Shown here piece by piece: positions 28,998 to 39,311 of a DNA stretch of 64,000 bases. The notes beneath the pieces are model-generated. The model had not been told where the DNA came from. It saw only the letters and a program-made list of their open reading frames with translations, and searched no databases. The stretch is from Stutzerimonas degradans (GTDB lineage: Bacteria; Pseudomonadota; Gammaproteobacteria; Pseudomonadales; Pseudomonadaceae). The stretch is from the NCBI RefSeq assembly GCF_024448505.1, contig NZ_JAMOHV010000005.1, positions 186,001 through 250,000 of the forward strand. The letters are read 5' to 3'. The position numbers and the translations under genes were made by a program. Positions within the stretch are counted from its first letter, which is position 1. Every line of letters starts with the position of its first letter.

Positions 28998-31900
28998 ATG
29001 ACATTGATTAAAGAGCTGATCGAGATCCCAGAAAAGGTTCAACGGGGTGATTTCGTTCTTAACCTGTCCAGTGGTTTGGCTGATGCAGCTATCAGCCAAA
29101 CGCTTGAGCAGTATGTGGTGACGCCGCAGCTGCAGCGTTCGTTCGACGATGCCTTGAGCTTTATCAAGAGTACCGTGGTGGGCAACCAGAACCGTCAGAA
29201 GGGCGCGTATCTGCACGGTAGCTTCGGTAGCGGTAAGTCGCACTTTATGGCGGTGCTGCACCTGCTGTTGCAGGGCAATCCCCAAGCCCGGGCGATCAAC
29301 GAGCTGGCGCCGGCTGTAGCCAAGCATGATGAGTGGCTGCAGCAAACCAATATCCTGTTGGTGCCTTACCACATGATCGGCGCAGCCAGTATTGAGGCGG
29401 GAGTGTTGGGTGGCTACGCGCGACATATCAAGCACCTGCATCCCGATGCCTCGGTACCTGGCTTCTACATGAGTGACCGGTTGTTTCGTGATGCTCGGCA
29501 ACTGCGCAGCAATATGGGTGATGCGAATTTCTTCGCCACATTGAACAAAGGCGCAGCAGCGGCTGAGGACGACGGCTGGGGCGATCTGTCGACTGGTTGG
29601 GATGCAGCGAGTTTCGATGCAGTGCTCAACGACCAAGCTGGCGCGGACGATAAGGCTCGTCTGGTTGGGGATCTGATCGGCACCTTCTACAGCTCCATGG
29701 CGGATATGGCCAACAGCGAGTACGGCGGCTACGTCGATTTCGATGAAGGCCTACGCATCATGACGGAGCATGCCAAAGCGCTCGGTTACGACGCGATCAT
29801 CTTGTTCCTCGATGAGCTGATCCTCTGGCTGGCCAGCCATCTTTCTGACCAGCGCTTTATCGCCAACAACATTCAGAAAGTGGTGAAGCTGGTTGAAGCC
29901 AGTGAGCAACGTGCACTGCCCATGGCCAGCTTTATTGCTCGCCAGCGTGATCTGCGTGAATTTGTGGGTGATCAGTACAACGGCGCGGAGCAGCAAGCAC
30001 TGAGCGACTCGCTTAAGTACTGGGATGGTCGTTTCCACACCATCACTCTGGAAGACCGCAACCTGCCAGTGATCGCTGAGCGCCGCTTGCTCAAGCCGAT
30101 CAATGCAGCTGCCAAGGCGGAAATCGACAATGCCTTTGCGGCCATGGATGCGGGTTTGCGCAGCGAGGTGCAGGAAATCCTGCTGACCAACCAGGGTGAC
30201 CGCGAGATGTTCCGCTCGTTGTACCCCTTCAGTCCTGCTCTGGTGCAGGCGCTGGTGGCGCTGTCTTCAGCGCTGCAGCGCGAGCGTACTGCGCTCAAGG
30301 TCATGCTGATGCTGTTGGTCGATCAGCGCGAAACCCTGGAGCTCGGCGGCTGCATTCCGGTCGGTGACCTTTACGACGTAATTGCCTCCGAGGCCGAGCC
30401 GTTCTCAGAAGTGATGCGTATGCATTTCGACAATGCTCGCCATCTGTTCGAGCGCAAGCTGGTGCCGCTACTCGAGGAAGAACACAACCTCAAGCTGGAT
30501 CAGCTGCTGGAGCTGCCTGCGAACGATCCAGGCCGTCGCGCCTTTATCAACGACATGCGCTTGATTAAGACCTTGTTGCTGTCGGCGCTGGTTCCGGAGG
30601 TGGAGTGCTTCAAGCAGCTCACGGCCAATAAGCTCGCTGCGTTGAACCACGGCACCATCAAATCACCGATCCCAGGGCGTGAAGCGCAGACGGTTTTGCA
30701 GAAGTGCCGCAAATGGGCGGGGCGAGTCGGTGAGATCAAGATCAGTGATGACTCCAACCCGGTTATCGCGATTCAGCTTTCCGGCGTCGATACCGAGAGC
30801 ATTCTTGAGCAGGCGAAAATCCATGACAACGATGGCGCACGTCGCAAGCTGACCAAGGATTTGCTGTTCGAGGCATTCGGCGTTCAGGATGACAATCAGC
30901 TGTTTATTGAGCATCCATTTGCCTGGCGCGGCACTCGTCGTACCGTAGAGGTGATGTTTCAGAACATTCGCGAGATTTCCGACTTCACCACCTTTGAGGC
31001 GCGTGGTGATGATTGGAAGGTGCTGGTCGACTTTCCCTTTGACCAGGGCAACCATTCTCCCGCGAGCGATAGGGCACGCATCCAGGAGTACGAAGCCACT
31101 GGTAATGCGACACAGACGCTGTGCTGGTTGCCGTATTTCTTTAGCCAGTCGGCGCAGCGTGATTTGGGAACCTTGGTGACCCTTGAGCACGTACTGAAAA
31201 GCGAAGATCGCTTCGTCTCCTTTAGTAAGCATCTGAGCCCACTTGAGCGGGCCCAAGCGCGGACGCTTCTCGATAACCAGCGTAGCCAGCTACGCCAGCG
31301 CATTCGTGATTACCTCATGGGTGCATTCGGTGCGGCACAACCGATCCCGGGCTCGCTGGATGATTCGGTACAACTGGAAAGCCAGGTTTATTCGCTGGAG
31401 CCCGGATTTACTCCGCAGCTGCCGGTGGGCAGTAATCTGCGTGCGGCCTTCGAGCACCTACTTAACCAGGCGCTGAGCTTCCAGTATCCGGATCACCCTG
31501 AGTTTGACGGTGAGGTCAGGCTGGCAGACTTGGGCAAGGTGATGGAGCAGCTGCGTCGGGCTGTGCATGCCAGTAATGGTCGCATCGATATCGACACGCC
31601 GTTGCGCTCGATCATGCGTTCGATTGCACAGCCACTGAAGCTTGGCGAGATGCATGAGCGGCATTTCATCTTCAAGGATGATTGGCCGAAGCACATGACT
31701 CGAGAGCTGGCCAAGGATGAATACGCCGGGGATCCAGTGACGGTGAGGCGCCTACGTTCGGCCATTGATCAGCCGACACCCAAAGGGCTGCCGGACATTG
31801 TGCAGAACCTGCTGATCATGGTGTTTGCCGAGCATGGCCAGTACGCTTTTTCGTTGCATGGTCAGGACTATGAGCCGACGCTCAAGGACATGCCGGATAA

Positions 31901-32672
31901 CCTGTTACTGACCAAGCAGGATTTGGCCGAGCCGAACATCTGGAAGCTGGGCGTAGATAACGCCTCCGCCATCTTCGGCCTGACGCCTAACAAGCTGCGC
32001 ACCGCCAACCATCAGAATGCACTGGAAAAAGATGTGCAGGATGAGGTTAAGCGCCAGCTTGGGCATTGTGAGGAACTGGTTACTGAGCTCAGAGGTGCAT
32101 TGAACCGGGTTAATCAGGGGACACAATGCAATCGTCTGCGTAATGCTGAGTATGCCGTGAGTCTATTGCAGACCTTGCAGGGTAAGCAGGGGGCAGACCT
32201 GATCGCTGCGCTGGCGGATATTCAGCCGCCCACCAACGCGATGGCTCTCGCCAAAAGTATCGTCAGCGCTGCCAGCGTGACCCAGGCGATCCAGGACAAT
32301 AACTGGCAACTGCTGGAAACCGTGTGGAAGTCAGGGGCAGCTGAGGCGCTGCAGATTAAGCAGCGTGTCAGTGCTGCGCTGACCGCAGATGAGCTGGTGA
32401 CGGCGCTGGCCCAAGCGCTTCGACAGGCTCAGGCAGATGCTACATCGCAGTTGACGCGAAACGTCGTTCCTCCGGCCGTTCAGAACGTTCCGCCTGCCGA
32501 TTCCAGTATCAAAGGTGCCGGTGGCAGAAAGGTGCTGGAGCAGGTTCAGCAGAGCGGTTTGACCAGCAAGCAGGCGCGCACTTTGTTCGCCGAGATTGAG
32601 AGTAAATTGCAGGACGGCTATGTGCTGGATGTGAGCTACAGCATTGTGCGCATGGATGGGGCAGAGGATTGA
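28998..32672 (+). CDS. pglY: BREX type 2 large ATPase PglY
   Basis: A 1224-residue protein with a Walker A motif HGSFGSGKSHFMAVL near residue 75 and a Walker B-like IILFLDELILWLASH near residue 270. It corresponds to BrxC of type 1 systems (DUF6079-type P-loop ATPase). It follows pglX by 16 bases; ATG 28998 (MTLIKELIEIPEKVQRGDFV) matches the family start. Its ATPase is probably structural or regulatory in the BREX complex; the exact role is not known. Confidence 0.9.
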   Translation: MTLIKELIEIPEKVQRGDFVLNLSSGLADAAISQTLEQYVVTPQLQRSFDDALSFIKSTVVGNQNRQKGAYLHGSFGSGKSHFMAVLHLLLQGNPQARAINELAPAVAKHDEWLQQTNILLVPYHMIGAASIEAGVLGGYARHIKHLHPDASVPGFYMSDRLFRDARQLRSNMGDANFFATLNKGAAAAEDDGWGDLSTGWDAASFDAVLNDQAGADDKARLVGDLIGTFYSSMADMANSEYGGYVDFDEGLRIMTEHAKALGYDAIILFLDELILWLASHLSDQRFIANNIQKVVKLVEASEQRALPMASFIARQRDLREFVGDQYNGAEQQALSDSLKYWDGRFHTITLEDRNLPVIAERRLLKPINAAAKAEIDNAFAAMDAGLRSEVQEILLTNQGDREMFRSLYPFSPALVQALVALSSALQRERTALKVMLMLLVDQRETLELGGCIPVGDLYDVIASEAEPFSEVMRMHFDNARHLFERKLVPLLEEEHNLKLDQLLELPANDPGRRAFINDMRLIKTLLLSALVPEVECFKQLTANKLAALNHGTIKSPIPGREAQTVLQKCRKWAGRVGEIKISDDSNPVIAIQLSGVDTESILEQAKIHDNDGARRKLTKDLLFEAFGVQDDNQLFIEHPFAWRGTRRTVEVMFQNIREISDFTTFEARGDDWKVLVDFPFDQGNHSPASDRARIQEYEATGNATQTLCWLPYFFSQSAQRDLGTLVTLEHVLKSEDRFVSFSKHLSPLERAQARTLLDNQRSQLRQRIRDYLMGAFGAAQPIPGSLDDSVQLESQVYSLEPGFTPQLPVGSNLRAAFEHLLNQALSFQYPDHPEFDGEVRLADLGKVMEQLRRAVHASNGRIDIDTPLRSIMRSIAQPLKLGEMHERHFIFKDDWPKHMTRELAKDEYAGDPVTVRRLRSAIDQPTPKGLPDIVQNLLIMVFAEHGQYAFSLHGQDYEPTLKDMPDNLLLTKQDLAEPNIWKLGVDNASAIFGLTPNKLRTANHQNALEKDVQDEVKRQLGHCEELVTELRGALNRVNQGTQCNRLRNAEYAVSLLQTLQGKQGADLIAALADIQPPTNAMALAKSIVSAASVTQAIQDNNWQLLETVWKSGAAEALQIKQRVSAALTADELVTALAQALRQAQADATSQLTRNVVPPAVQNVPPADSSIKGAGGRKVLEQVQQSGLTSKQARTLFAEIESKLQDGYVLDVSYSIVRMDGAED

Positions 32673-32676
32673 GGTG

Positions 32677-35466
32677 ATGTCGATCATGCAGGCGAGCGCG
32701 ACATTGCCGATGCCGGTGGTGACCCAACTGCAGGCAGTTTTTCAGCGTGACGCTGAGGCTGACTGCGTGGCATTAGTGTGGCCAAACCCTTTAGCGACTT
32801 TAGCTGTAGAGCAAGTTGTTGAAGGGCGAAAAGTCAGGGCCGTCTACTGCGTCTCTGAGTTGGCGATGCGAGAGGCCTTGGTCAAGCATCACCAGGATCG
32901 AAAGGAAACCTCCGAGCGTCTTGTGCTGCTGTCCGGCTTTGCCGAGACGGATCTAGCTATGGACGTGTTGGCCAGAATTTGGCGCAACGAGCCGCAACGG
33001 ATAAGCCCTTGGAAGACCCTGCAGCAGCTGATTCGTGTCCGGGACATTGATCCTCGCCTAACACGCAAGCAGAGCCGTTGGGTAGCTGAGGCGATGCTCA
33101 ATGGTGTTGAACGCTATCAGGGGAAAATCAGCTTCGGAGAGATTCTGGATGAGGAGACAGCCTGGCGCTCTATCGCCATGGCTCATCTGAACTACCAAGA
33201 AGCCACGTTGGATCTGCAGTCGGTGTTGAGCTGGAGCACTAAGGGTGATGTCAGTGCACTGATTACGGCTCTGCCAGGCGATATTCGAGACAACCTTGGG
33301 GATTGGTTGGCCCGCGGCCTGCCCGACACTCATGAGGTGGTATCGACGTTGCTTCTGAATGATCAGGGGAGTGATCTACTCGCCGTCGCCTTGGCCTGCT
33401 CCGTGCTGTTTTCCTCCGACATTGAACGTCTGCAAGCGCTTGATTTAACCCAGCTGCATATCAGTCGTGGGATTTTCCGTGAGCGCTTTTTGGGTGGGAA
33501 GAAGATCGAATTCCGAGTCCTGCAGCCGCTGGGCGAGGTCGCAGTTACTCTGGTAAGGCAGTGGATAGGTGCTCTCGGTTTCCCTAGCTATGCACGTTTC
33601 TTGTCCAAAGCAGAGCAGATTCTTGCGAGCTTAGATATGCAGGCTGCCGCCGAGCATTCCTCGCTGTTGCCTTGCGGTTTACATGCTCGCTTTAGCGCTT
33701 TTGCTTCTGCCTTGGATCAAGCTCTGGATGGTGGGGACTCCATGGCTGCGGATTTCGCTCTGCAGCAGATAGAGGGGCATCGTCTGGCTGGCTTGGATCG
33801 CTATAGCGAGACTGTTGCTCGGGCCAATATGGCCATGCGCCTTCTACGTTGGCTCAAGAAGGCGCCGAACGCGGACGGAACTGCAGTTAGCCTGATCGGC
33901 GATTACATCGAGCAGGGTGGTTTTTGTGATTGGGCACGAACCGAAATTTGGGCGGGAGATGCTGAGGAGTCCCTGAGTACGGTGTACCAGAAGCTCTCGC
34001 AGCATGTTGGGCGTTACAGGGAACGGCAAAACCAGGCTTTCGGGCAGCAACTGGCAAGCATCGCTCGCGGTGATCATCTGCCTGCTCGATTCATTCCTGT
34101 CGAGCGCGCCCTGGATGATCTGGTTGCACCATTGGCCGAGCAGGGACAAGTGCTTTTGCTTGTGCTGGATGGAATGAGCGAAGCCGTCTACAGGCAGTTA
34201 AGTGCAGACCTCACCCGTAATCATTGGTTGGAGCTACAGCCCGTTGGTGCACAGGGCGATGCATGTCTGGTTGCAGCCTTGCCCACTGTGACTCAGGTCA
34301 GCCGTTGCTCGCTGCTATCGGGGGCTCTGTGTGAGGGCAATGCTAACGACGAGAAGAAGGCTTTCAGTAGCCACCCTCAGCTAAAAAAGCTGGCCTCCAC
34401 CAAGTTTCCACCGCAAGTGTTCCATAAGCAGGATTTGTCCCAGTCTGGATCTGGCAGTTTGCATAGCAGCGTTCGGGGGATAATTGCGGGTACGGAACAC
34501 CGAGTTCTGGCGGTGGTGATCAATGCGATCGATGATCAGCTGTCCAGTAGCTCGCAAGTTAAGGTCGATTGGTCCTTTGAAACCGTGGCCTTGCTGCGGC
34601 ATGTCATGGAGGCCGCTCGCGAGGCGGGTCGCGTGGTGATCATTACCAGTGATCACGGCCACGTACTGGATCATGATTCGGTTTACCAGCAGTCCGCCGA
34701 CGAAAACGGCGAGCGCTATCACCCGGTGGCCCCTGGCATTGTTCCCTCTGAGCTGGAAGTCCAGTTGTCGGGTGAGCGTGTCGTGACGGCGAATAAGCAG
34801 GTGATCCTGCCTTGGTCAGAACGCCTGCGTTACACCCGAAGTAAGAGCCATGGTTACCACGGTGGTGGTTCGCTCCAGGAGGTTGTGATACCGCTTGGGG
34901 TCTATATCAATGCCGCCACGCGGCAAAGGGTAGAGGGTTGGCGTGAGGTGCCTCGACGACTGCCAGCTTGGTGGTATTCGACGAAGGCCATTCAGTCAGA
35001 CACGCCGAGCGCGGTTGATGAGCCCACCGTATCTGTCGAAGCACCCACCAAGAAATCAGCTGGCAAGAAGCAGGCTGTGGCTGAGGTTGTCGAGGACATG
35101 TTCGGCTTTGCATCGCCAGCGAAAGCCTTGAGCAAAAGCGTTCCGGTGGTCGCTACAAGCGATTGGGTTGCTGAGTTGCTCAGTTCGCCGGTCTATGGCC
35201 AAGTTCGCGATAGAGCAGGCCGCACAGCGATCAGCGATGAACAAATGCAGGCGCTGCTGAGGCTGATGGAAAAGCACCGCTGGCAGGTTATGGAGGCGGT
35301 GCTTTGTTCCGAGTTGCTGATCCCGAAACTGCGGATTCGTGGGTTCCTCGCGGGTGCACAGAAACTGCTCAATGTGGATGGCTATCCGATCCTTTCAGTC
35401 GAGCGTGATTCCCAGACAGTGCGTTTGAACGTTGCAGATCTGAAGAAGCAGTTTGAAATTCAATAA
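32677..35466 (+). CDS. pglZ: BREX type 2 PglZ (alkaline phosphatase superfamily)
   Basis: A 929-residue protein. The PglZ domain has LLLVLDGMSEAVYR (about residue 496), VVIITSDHGHVLDHD (about 655) and SHGYHGGGSLQEVVIPL (about 725), the metal-site pattern of the alkaline phosphatase superfamily. PglZ is the signature protein of all BREX types. I start at ATG 32677 (MSIMQAS), with AGAGGA eight bases upstream; the longer frame overlaps pglY. The region of residues 790-830 is a low-complexity linker before a small C-terminal winged-helix-like part. Confidence 0.92.
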   Translation: MSIMQASATLPMPVVTQLQAVFQRDAEADCVALVWPNPLATLAVEQVVEGRKVRAVYCVSELAMREALVKHHQDRKETSERLVLLSGFAETDLAMDVLARIWRNEPQRISPWKTLQQLIRVRDIDPRLTRKQSRWVAEAMLNGVERYQGKISFGEILDEETAWRSIAMAHLNYQEATLDLQSVLSWSTKGDVSALITALPGDIRDNLGDWLARGLPDTHEVVSTLLLNDQGSDLLAVALACSVLFSSDIERLQALDLTQLHISRGIFRERFLGGKKIEFRVLQPLGEVAVTLVRQWIGALGFPSYARFLSKAEQILASLDMQAAAEHSSLLPCGLHARFSAFASALDQALDGGDSMAADFALQQIEGHRLAGLDRYSETVARANMAMRLLRWLKKAPNADGTAVSLIGDYIEQGGFCDWARTEIWAGDAEESLSTVYQKLSQHVGRYRERQNQAFGQQLASIARGDHLPARFIPVERALDDLVAPLAEQGQVLLLVLDGMSEAVYRQLSADLTRNHWLELQPVGAQGDACLVAALPTVTQVSRCSLLSGALCEGNANDEKKAFSSHPQLKKLASTKFPPQVFHKQDLSQSGSGSLHSSVRGIIAGTEHRVLAVVINAIDDQLSSSSQVKVDWSFETVALLRHVMEAAREAGRVVIITSDHGHVLDHDSVYQQSADENGERYHPVAPGIVPSELEVQLSGERVVTANKQVILPWSERLRYTRSKSHGYHGGGSLQEVVIPLGVYINAATRQRVEGWREVPRRLPAWWYSTKAIQSDTPSAVDEPTVSVEAPTKKSAGKKQAVAEVVEDMFGFASPAKALSKSVPVVATSDWVAELLSSPVYGQVRDRAGRTAISDEQMQALLRLMEKHRWQVMEAVLCSELLIPKLRIRGFLAGAQKLLNVDGYPILSVERDSQTVRLNVADLKKQFEIQ

Positions 35467-35481
35467 CTACAGGGTGTAGGC

Positions 35482-36801
35482 ATGTCGATTAGCCAACAAC
35501 GTCGTCAGGATATTCTGGACGCTCTGCGGCGTGGAACTGTGCCGCAGTATGGTTTAGATGCCTTAGCTGTTGGCTTGTTGCCCTTCGAGCGCGCCTTTGA
35601 TGAAGAGCTGGAAAAGGTCAGTCGAGGCGGGGCGGTATTCAAGGCTATTCGTGGCGAGTACGGCAGCGGTAAAACCTTTGCGTCACGTTGGCTCCGTGAA
35701 AAAGCACACCGACTCGGCTTTGCCTGCGCCGAGGTACAAATTTCCGAGACTGAGACGCCGCTGCACCGCCTGGAGACGGTCTATCGACGTCTGATGGAGC
35801 GTTTGACGACGCCAGATATGCCCTCGGGCGCATTTCAGAATATCGTCGAAGCCTGGTTCTACACCCTTGAAGAGGATGTGCTGGCCCAGCATGACATCGA
35901 TCCGAATGACTCCGAAGCGTTGATCGATGCCACTGATTTACTGATGGAAAAGCGCTTGGGCGAAGTCGTGCGCTCTGCACCTGCATTTGCCCTAACTCTA
36001 CGTGCCTACCGGAGAGCTCTCCTAGAAGGCCAGGAAGAGATCGCCAACGGGCTTTTGGCCTGGATGGCAGGTCAGCCGAACATTTCTGCTGCGGTTAAGC
36101 GCTATGCAATGATCAAGGGCGACATCGATCATTTCGGCGCGTTGAGCTTCCTGCAAGGTGTTCTAACCATACTCAAGGATTCAGGGCATCCTGGTCTGCT
36201 ACTGGTGCTCGACGAGGTTGAAACACTCCAGCGTATGCGCGGAGATGTTCGCGACAAGAGCCTGAACGCACTGCGTCAGTTGATGGATGAGGTCGACTCT
36301 GGGCGATTCCCTGGCCTTTATCTGGTTATCACAGGTACTCCAGCCTTCTACGATGGCCCTATGGGTGTCCAGCGGCTGTCTCCTCTAGCTCAGCGTCTGG
36401 CAGTCGACTTCACCACTGATGCTCGGTTCGATAATCCTCGCGCCGTGCAAATTCGTCTCCGTGGGTTCAGTCAGGAGTCTCTGGAGGAGGTTGGTCGCAA
36501 GGTGCGCAACCTGTATGCCGATAACAGCGTTACGGCTGACCGCATTCTGCGGCTGGCAGACGATGATTACATCGCTGAGCTGGCAAAGGCGGTGACCGGT
36601 AAGCTGGGCGGCAAGGTCGGAATTGCACCGCGGATTTTCCTGAAAAAGCTGGTGGGTGAGGTCCTGGATCGTATTGACCAGTTCGAAGACTTCAATCCGC
36701 GACAGCACTACGCATTGACCATTTCAGATACCGAGCTGACATCGGTCGAGCGCGCTACCAGTGCGGCAAGCTCGGTAGATGATATCGAGCTCGATCTTTG
36801 A
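35482..36801 (+). CDS. brxD: BREX system ATP-binding protein BrxD
   Basis: A 439-residue P-loop ATPase: the Walker A motif is RGEYGSGKTFASRWL near residue 57, and the Walker B LLLVLDEVETLQRM near residue 240. This matches BrxD, the DUF2791-type ATPase of BREX types 2, 5 and 6. It starts 15 bases after pglZ. Partners are probably BrxHI and PglZ. An ORC/AAA+-like arrangement is suggested, with sensor Arg residues not identified. Confidence 0.9.
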   Translation: MSISQQRRQDILDALRRGTVPQYGLDALAVGLLPFERAFDEELEKVSRGGAVFKAIRGEYGSGKTFASRWLREKAHRLGFACAEVQISETETPLHRLETVYRRLMERLTTPDMPSGAFQNIVEAWFYTLEEDVLAQHDIDPNDSEALIDATDLLMEKRLGEVVRSAPAFALTLRAYRRALLEGQEEIANGLLAWMAGQPNISAAVKRYAMIKGDIDHFGALSFLQGVLTILKDSGHPGLLLVLDEVETLQRMRGDVRDKSLNALRQLMDEVDSGRFPGLYLVITGTPAFYDGPMGVQRLSPLAQRLAVDFTTDARFDNPRAVQIRLRGFSQESLEEVGRKVRNLYADNSVTADRILRLADDDYIAELAKAVTGKLGGKVGIAPRIFLKKLVGEVLDRIDQFEDFNPRQHYALTISDTELTSVERATSAASSVDDIELDL

Positions 36802-36825
36802 GCTGCCTGATTGGAGCTTTGTTGC

Positions 36826-38937
36826 ATGAGTGAGTTCGACAAGCTCCACCCTGCCTTGCAGCACCACATCGTCAACTCTCTGGGTTGGAACGGTTTGCGG
36901 CCTTTGCAAGAGGCCACCATTCAGCCCGTTCTGGATGGCGAGCACGCGATTCTGTTGGCGCCAACGGCTGGCGGAAAAACCGAAGCGGCAAGCTTTCCGG
37001 TGTTTTCACGCATGCTCAGTGAGAGCTGGGAAGGCCTTTCTGTTCTCTACATCTGCCCGATCAAGGCGCTGCTCAATAACCTTGAGCAGCGATTGAGTTA
37101 CTACGGACATCTCCTGGGGCGCAGCGTCGCCCTATGGCATGGCGATATCAGTGCCGCGCGTAAGGCCAAGATTGTGGCCTCGCCACCAGACATTCTGCTG
37201 ACAACACCTGAGTCGTTGGAGGTCATGCTTGTCTCCAACAAGGTTGATCATCAGCAGTTTTTTGCCAACGTGCGGACAGTGATTATTGATGAGGTTCATG
37301 CCTTTGCCGGTGATGACCGTGGCTGGCACTTGCTGTCTGTCCTGGAGCGAATCAGCGTTCTAGCAGGCCGAGAGATCCAGCGCTTAGGACTCTCAGCAAC
37401 CGTAGGTAATCCTGACACGCTCTGCGATTGGCTTGCCGGTAGCTGTAATGCCCGAAGAAGCGTGATCAACCCTCCTGCAGAGAACAATGTGATTCCTGAC
37501 GTCCAAGTCGATTGGGTCGGATCGCTGAAAAACGCAGCAGTTGTGATTTCACGATTGCACAAAGGCGAGAAGCGCCTCGTCTTCGTGGATAGCCGATCCA
37601 AGGTTGAGGAGCTCGCTGTTGAGTTACGGTGCCTTGGTGTTGCCACCTACATCTCCCACAGTTCCTTAAGCCTGGAGGAGCGGAGAGCTGCTGAAGAAGC
37701 GTTCTCCCAGGGTAATGACTGCGTCATCGTTTCTACTTCGACGTTGGAGTTGGGTATCGATGTGGGCGACCTCGATCGGGTGATCCAGATCGATGCCCCG
37801 TACACGGTTGCTTCGTTCCTGCAGCGTATTGGCCGCACTGGCAGACGCTCGGGCAGCTCTCGAAACTGTCTGTTTCTGGCTACCAAGGAAGATGCGTTTC
37901 TTCGCGCTTTGGCATTGTTGCAGCTATGGCGGAAGGGGTATGTCGAACCTATCGAGCCGCCCGCGAGGCCAATGCACATCTATGCCCAGCAAACGATGGC
38001 ATTGGCGCTTCAGCAAAAAGGCATCATCGCTGCCGACGTCGACCGGTGGGTTGGGCGCATGCCGGGTTTTGCTGGAGTCACGTTGGATGACCGGGCTGGT
38101 GTTATCAGCTACATGCTTGGGGCCGGCATATTGCACTCTGATGAGGGACTCATCGGGATTGGCAAGGCCGGAGAGAGGACGTTTGGCGAGAAGAATTTCA
38201 TGGAGCTCTTTTCGGTCTTCACGACGCCCCCCATGGTCAAGGTTTTTTGGGGTAAGCAGGAGCTAGGTGAGGTTCACCAACTGACCTTCGCTGTCCGTGA
38301 TAACGGCCCGGCGCTGCTTACTCTTGGTGGACGCAGTTGGCAAACGACCTATATCGACTGGCCGCGGAAAAAGGCCTTTGTTGAGCCATCCGAGGTGCGT
38401 GGTAAGTCGCAATGGGTCAGTGATGCGCAACCTTTGAGATATGAGCTGTGTCGTGCGATTGTTGATGTGTTGATTTCAGATCTCGTTCCAGAAGGTCTTT
38501 CATCCAGGGCTCAAGGGCTGCTTGCCGATCTCCGTGATCAGTACGGATGGATGGAGTCGGGTAGAAGCACTCTGATCTTTGATGCCGATGGCAATGCAGT
38601 TTGGTGGAACTTCGCAGGCAAGCTGCTGAATTCGGCCATGAAGGATCTGCTGGCTGATGAGGCAGATAAGCTCATCGCCGACAACGAGTGCTTGAGCTTT
38701 CGCCACGTCTACTCAGCCGAGGCGCTGGTGAGTGCTATTCGAGAGATTCTTGTGGGTGACGCTCATGATTTGGCGGTTCTGCTGGATGAAGCCTTTGTGC
38801 AAGAGCTGAAATTTTCTGAGTGCTTGAGCCAGAAGGAAATTGATCGTGAGCTGGGAGAACGCTACTCAGTGGATAGTGATTTCAACCAGTTCAGCCGAAT
38901 CTCGCTCGCCGTTCTGTGGGTGAAGGAAGAAGCCTGA
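36826..38937 (+). CDS. brxHI: BREX helicase BrxHI (Lhr-like superfamily 2)
   Basis: A 703-residue SF2 helicase: motif I APTAGGKTEA near residue 45, motif II IIDEVHAFAG near 155, SATVGNP (motif III) near 195, and FLQRIGRTGRRSGSS (motif VI) near 335, followed by an Lhr-like C-terminal domain. ATG 36826 (MSEFDKLHPALQ) has GGAG nine bases upstream; I reject the longer frame. It is the last gene of the standard BREX-2 set. Confidence 0.92.
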   Translation: MSEFDKLHPALQHHIVNSLGWNGLRPLQEATIQPVLDGEHAILLAPTAGGKTEAASFPVFSRMLSESWEGLSVLYICPIKALLNNLEQRLSYYGHLLGRSVALWHGDISAARKAKIVASPPDILLTTPESLEVMLVSNKVDHQQFFANVRTVIIDEVHAFAGDDRGWHLLSVLERISVLAGREIQRLGLSATVGNPDTLCDWLAGSCNARRSVINPPAENNVIPDVQVDWVGSLKNAAVVISRLHKGEKRLVFVDSRSKVEELAVELRCLGVATYISHSSLSLEERRAAEEAFSQGNDCVIVSTSTLELGIDVGDLDRVIQIDAPYTVASFLQRIGRTGRRSGSSRNCLFLATKEDAFLRALALLQLWRKGYVEPIEPPARPMHIYAQQTMALALQQKGIIAADVDRWVGRMPGFAGVTLDDRAGVISYMLGAGILHSDEGLIGIGKAGERTFGEKNFMELFSVFTTPPMVKVFWGKQELGEVHQLTFAVRDNGPALLTLGGRSWQTTYIDWPRKKAFVEPSEVRGKSQWVSDAQPLRYELCRAIVDVLISDLVPEGLSSRAQGLLADLRDQYGWMESGRSTLIFDADGNAVWWNFAGKLLNSAMKDLLADEADKLIADNECLSFRHVYSAEALVSAIREILVGDAHDLAVLLDEAFVQELKFSECLSQKEIDRELGERYSVDSDFNQFSRISLAVLWVKEEA

Positions 38938-38938
38938 T

Positions 38939-39133
38939 ATGAAAATTATCCGTCTCAGCGGAGTTATCGAGACGACCGGCCTTGCTCGATCAACAATCTA
39001 CAAGCTCATCAGTGAGGACGGGTTTCCGAGGCCCGTCCCATTGGTAGGCCGTAGTGTTGGTTGGCTTGAGAGCGAGGTCCAGGAGTGGATTAAGAGCAGG
39101 ATTGCAGCGCGAGATCTTAACCCTCGCCGATAA
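38939..39133 (+). CDS. AlpA-type helix-turn-helix regulator
   Basis: A 64-residue protein with the AlpA/excisionase-like helix-turn-helix: IETTGLARSTIYKLISEDGFPRP and GWLESEVQEWIKSRI. It begins two bases after the brxHI stop, so it is translated from the BREX operon. AlpA of CP4-57 activates the island integrase; here it may instead control BREX or the next operon. A second AlpA-like gene lies at 57051. Confidence 0.85.
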   Translation: MKIIRLSGVIETTGLARSTIYKLISEDGFPRPVPLVGRSVGWLESEVQEWIKSRIAARDLNPRR

Positions 39134-39311
39134 CTTGATACCGGCGAGGTCGATGATATTTCGCCGTTATCTTTCAATCAGTCGGCGATTTAGTAATAGA
39201 TTGTCTTACCTTCGAGCTGAGCCTCGCTTGTTTGTATCAGTAAGCTGCGCTCGACACAGAAGTTTTGCTCCGCCCAAATGAGCTGCGGTGGTGCAGTTAT
39301 GGAGATTAGAA

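Noticed and set aside
21031..38937. Type 1 BREX
   Set aside because: BrxA, BrxB, BrxC and BrxL are absent, while PglW, PglY, BrxD and BrxHI mark type 2.
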